Below, in pieces: positions 6,258 through 7,074 of a stretch of DNA of 7,074 nt. The DNA lies in the NCBI GenBank assembly GCA_003232015.1, contig QIKU01000090.1, positions 1-7,074 of the forward strand, read 5' to 3'. Under the pieces are notes generated by a model. It had not been told where the DNA came from. It saw nothing but the letters and a program-made list of their open reading frames with translations, and did no database searches. A program made the translations under genes and the position numbers. Position 1 is the first letter of the stretch. Each line of letters opens with the position of its first letter. The DNA is from Gammaproteobacteria bacterium. GTDB lineage: Bacteria > Pseudomonadota > Gammaproteobacteria > UBA6429.

Positions 6258-7074
6258 TTACAACGTTTTGGAAAAATCAATCATACGTTTAACGGATTGA
6301 TAAGCCCTGACACGAAGTTGTTCATTAATGTTGATTTCATTACAACCCTGTTCAAGGGTTGTGGCAATGTTTTCCAGACTGTTCATTGCCATCCAGTCAC
6401 AATGAGCGCAACTGCTACAGCTTGCACCAATGCCCCCCGTTGGAGCTTCAATGAGTTTTTTATTGGGCGCAACCTGCCGCATTTTATAAAAAATACCGTT
6501 ATCGGTTGCTACAATAAATTCATTCGCTGAGGAGTTGTCCACCGCATTAATTAATGCGGTGGTTGAACCAACAACATCAGCTTGCGCGATCACTTCATCC
6601 GGTGATTCCGGATGAACTAACACGGTAGCCTGTGGATGTTTTTGTCGTAACTTCTCAAGCTCATGGGATTTAAACTCATCATGCACAATACAAAAGCCTT
6701 GCCATATCAACATATCTGCACCGGTGACTTTCTGGATATAGTTCCCCAGATATTTAGTGTAGGTGCTTTACTATTTTAGTACCTATACTGGATGTAACGA
6801 CCCAATCTGCGCGAGCTTTAACTTCGGCGCTGGTATTTGCGTAGACCACCACAGTTCTATCGGGATGTTCGTCACAAAATGGCACAAAGGTGTCGGCTGG
6901 GCAGGATAAGTCGAGGGAACATTCTGCTTGCAGCGTTGGCATTAGAATACGTTTTTCGGGGTTCAGGATTTTAGCCGTTTCGCCCATAAAGCGAACACCG
7001 GCCACAATCAGTGTTGATGCGGGGTGTTCATTGCCAAATTTGGCCATATCGAGCGAGTCTGAAACATAGCCGCC
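6258..7074 (-). pseudogene. nadA: Quinolinate synthase NadA, 5' end off-window, disrupted by an internal deletion/frameshift
   Basis: NadA condenses iminoaspartate with dihydroxyacetone phosphate to quinolinate in de novo NAD synthesis, using a [4Fe-4S] cluster. Seen: the part entering at 7074 reads [10 protein letters not shown]..., matching E. coli NadA from about residue 60. The conserved [26 protein letters not shown] and VVTSSIG follow, then a stop at 6756-6754 after KHLH. The next frame resumes [15 protein letters not shown] and runs to TAA at 6258 with [28 protein letters not shown] and [13 protein letters not shown]. All expected cluster cysteines survive in one half or the other. Compared with E. 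coli/Pseudomonas proteins, about 11 residues (GEKIIWAPD region) and 32 nt are missing at the junction. This breaks the frame, so a functional single chain is unlikely. Recent decay or an assembly error are both possible. The high conservation elsewhere points to a very recent lesion. Confidence 0.85.
6760..6785. other. Quasi-palindrome beside the nadA deletion junction
   Basis: TACTA-TTT-TAGTA (6769-6781) is a perfect dyad. It is flanked by TAGG (6760-6763) and CCTA (6782-6785), which pair if five bases on one side are bulged. It lies inside nadA coding sequence, 4 nt from the inferred deletion point at 6756/6757. It may have promoted a hairpin-mediated deletion or be coincidental. Confidence 0.4.

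Noticed and set aside
6258..6713. The two nadA frames as two separate genes, the second starting at ATG 6713
   Set aside because: That ATG is the internal Met of the conserved GADM-IWQG stretch; homologous sequence continues upstream of it in frame to the break at 6756, so it is one damaged gene.

Overview
The window looks like part of a Gram-negative, gammaproteobacterial chromosome of moderate to low GC. The best clue is a NadA (quinolinate synthase) coding region whose sequence closely follows the E. coli/Pseudomonas type. A two-partner-secretion haemagglutinin, a Cys-Gly-run lipoprotein and a membrane diguanylate cyclase fit the same picture. Every convincing gene lies on the minus strand, so the reading order is from position 7074 down to 1.

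In transcription order: (1) nadA enters from the right edge. It is broken near 6756 by what looks like a 32-nt out-of-frame deletion, which removes about 11 conserved residues. (2) A membrane-anchored GGDEF diguanylate cyclase (6194-4932) follows, with a TTG start and a perfect inverted repeat over its ribosome binding site. (3) A 130-bp leader element (copy B, about 4771-4904) precedes a LysM protein with a C-terminal glycine-rich hydrophobic hairpin (4721-3750). A small membrane protein (3759-3334) overlaps its end by 10 nt. The pair looks like a secreted membrane-active effector with its immunity protein, which is an inference from architecture. (4) Immediately downstream lies an orphan fragment homologous to the effector's last 43 or so residues (3325-3166), with no start and no immunity gene of its own. 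(5) After an AT-rich stretch with overlapping palindromes comes copy A of the same leader (about 2841-2976), this time in front of an unrelated lipoprotein gene (2796-1903). (6) 77 nt further on starts a large filamentous-haemagglutinin/TPS adhesin (1825 to beyond position 1), of which the first 608 codons are visible.

The most interesting part is 2840-4910. A probable effector-immunity pair, a displaced effector C-terminus and a leader duplicated in front of two unrelated genes together suggest a locus that evolves by recombination and cassette duplication, as in polymorphic toxin loci. The lipoprotein and TPS adhesin next to it could make this a cell-surface/competition island beside housekeeping nadA. 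No tRNA, rRNA gene, CRISPR array, transposase or integrase was seen.
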